From: a bacterium
GTDB lineage: Bacteria; Planctomycetota; Planctomycetia; Pirellulales; Pirellulaceae
Length of the DNA stretch: 6,695 nucleotides
Assembly (NCBI GenBank): GCA_030432015.1
Contig: JAUIHJ010000465.1
Span: 1 to 6,695, forward strand
Direction of reading: 5' to 3'
Shown: positions 5,540 through 6,695 of the stretch, one piece after another
Numbering within the stretch: the stretch's first letter is position 1
Layout: every line of letters starts with the position of its first letter
The notes under the pieces: generated by a model
The model's input: the letters and a program-made list of their open reading frames with translations, nothing else
What the model was told of the DNA's origin: nothing
The model's database searches: none
Program-made: the position numbers and the translations under genes

Positions 5540-6695
5540 ATGCGAGATCAGCCAGCAGCTCGACACCCCAGGTTCCCCCTACGATCGTTCGCCGCATGGC
5601 GGAGTCCATTGCCGGCCGCTGCGGCGTGGGCCATGGCCCTGATATTCCTGGCTAGCTGCCAGGATCACGTAAGGGCTCAGCCAACCGCTGCTCGGCCGTC
5701 AGAGCCGACCGTGGCGTCCCCGGAATCCGGGGCCGCGCCGGCCGAATTGACGTACGAGCGTCACATTCGCCCACTTCTCAAGACGCACTGTTTTCACTGT
5801 CACGGTGATGGCGCCGAACTCGCCGGCAACCTCGACGTGCGTTTGCGCCGTCTGATCGCCGCTGGAGGTGACAGTGGAGCGGCCCTTGTTCCCGGCGACG
5901 CGGCTGCCAGCCTGCTATTGGAACGAATCGTAGCCGGCGATATGCCACCGCCGGAGATCGAGGTTCGTCCGTCGGCCGAGGAAATCGAGGTCATTCGACA
6001 ATGGATCGCTGCCGGCGCGAAAGGGCGTGTCGAACCCGAGGACCTCGATCCGGACAACTACATCACCGAGGAAGAACAAGAATTCTGGGCCTTTCAGCCG
6101 GTGCATCGCGCGGCCCTTCCGGCGGTCGCTGACCCAAGCCGGGTGCGCACGCCAATCGATCACTTTTTGCTGTCGCGACTGGAACGCGAAGCGCTCTCGT
6201 TCGCGCCCGATGTGGATCAAGCCACGTTGCTGCGGCGTCTCTATTTCGACCTCACCGGCTTGCCTCCGTCGGTGGAGGAGATGCAGGAATTCGTCGCCGA
6301 CACCACGCCGAACGCTTATCAACGGCTGGTCGATCGCCTCTTGAATTCGCCCCGCTATGGCGAACGATGGGGGCGACACTGGCTGGATGTCGCGGGCTAC
6401 GCCGACTCGGAAGGCTACGTCGACGAAGACCCGATACGACCCCACGCGTTCCAATACCGCGACTATGTCATCAACGCATTCAATTCCAGCAAGCCCTTCG
6501 ATCAATTCATTATTGAACAACTCGCCGGCGACGAATTGGTGCCCCAGCCGTTCACCAATCTCACCCCCGGCGACGCGGAAAAGCTGATTGCAACAGGCTT
6601 CCTGCGAATGTGCCCCGACGGCACGGCAGCCGGTGATGTCGATCAAGGCGTGGCCCGCAACGCCGTGATCGCCAAGACCATCGAAATTGTTTCCA
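5540..6695 (+). CDS. Secreted planctomycete cytochrome c (PSCyt1) / DUF1549 (PSD1) protein, C-terminal part missing
   Basis: The 385 visible residues begin with an export signal: a basic N-region (R2, R8, R11, R15, R21), a hydrophobic core around 24-38, then LASC (37-40), a good lipobox with C40 as possible lipidated residue; a signal peptidase I site after VRA (44-46) is the alternative. A PSCyt1 domain follows (about 68-160), with the heme-binding CFHCH at 84-88, MPPP at 135-138 whose M135 is a candidate axial ligand, and the usual QWIAAGA end. The PSD1/DUF1549 domain starts around FWAF (182-185) and includes LTGLPP, RYGERWGRHWLD (ending at 283) and YADSEGY. Complete relatives are about 700-1100 residues with a C-terminal DUF1553, so more than half is probably missing. 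The function is unknown; these proteins act outside the cytoplasm and are often next to a DUF1501 gene, which would lie outside this window. The ATG at 5540 has a weak ribosome binding site; an internal ATG at 5633 would leave a poor signal. Confidence 0.92.
   Translation, partial: MRDQPAARHPRFPLRSFAAWRSPLPAAAAWAMALIFLASCQDHVRAQPTAARPSEPTVASPESGAAPAELTYERHIRPLLKTHCFHCHGDGAELAGNLDVRLRRLIAAGGDSGAALVPGDAAASLLLERIVAGDMPPPEIEVRPSAEEIEVIRQWIAAGAKGRVEPEDLDPDNYITEEEQEFWAFQPVHRAALPAVADPSRVRTPIDHFLLSRLEREALSFAPDVDQATLLRRLYFDLTGLPPSVEEMQEFVADTTPNAYQRLVDRLLNSPRYGERWGRHWLDVAGYADSEGYVDEDPIRPHAFQYRDYVINAFNSSKPFDQFIIEQLAGDELVPQPFTNLTPGDAEKLIATGFLRMCPDGTAAGDVDQGVARNAVIAKTIEIVS

Overview
The window looks like chromosomal DNA of a planctomycete, probably of the Pirellula/Rhodopirellula type. 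The main clue is the gene entering from the right: a secretion signal, a CxxCH cytochrome c domain (PSCyt1) and a DUF1549 (PSD1) domain, a combination expanded almost only in Planctomycetota. A fused dehydroquinate dehydratase-shikimate dehydrogenase fits the same group. The lineage is an inference from protein families, not a sequence match.

Left part (1-3543), all on the minus strand: reading in the direction of transcription there is a short-chain dehydrogenase (3543-2764), a small FMN-binding flavin reductase with a GTG start (2645-2172), the bifunctional AroD-AroE protein (1940-456), and shikimate kinase (from 391, running off the left edge). AroDE and AroK supply three consecutive steps of the shikimate pathway: 3-dehydroquinate to 3-dehydroshikimate, to shikimate, to shikimate 3-phosphate. 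The gap between them is 64 bases, so they are probably co-transcribed. The SDR and flavin reductase are separated from each other by 118 bases and from aroDE by 231 bases; a weak promoter candidate lies in that 231-base gap, so they may be a separate unit whose substrate cannot be told from the sequence.

Middle (3544-4075): a 532-base divergent intergenic region without a credible gene. It contains a strong stem-loop with a competing alternative hairpin in the SDR leader and a tandem 10-mer repeated at an 11-base interval, the best operator candidate in the window.

Right part (4076-6695), plus strand: an integral-membrane acyl desaturase of the stearoyl-CoA desaturase type with the full di-iron ligand set and an acidic N-terminal tail, followed by a textbook intrinsic terminator. 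After a 373-base non-coding stretch with a promoter candidate comes the 5' part of the PSCyt1/PSD1 gene, cut by the right edge.

Most of the window is ordinary core metabolism. I found no mobile element, CRISPR array, RNA gene or clear sign of a new multi-gene system. The items worth a second look are small: intergenic repeats and structures, the acidic desaturase tail, and the ambiguous lipoprotein signal of the last gene.
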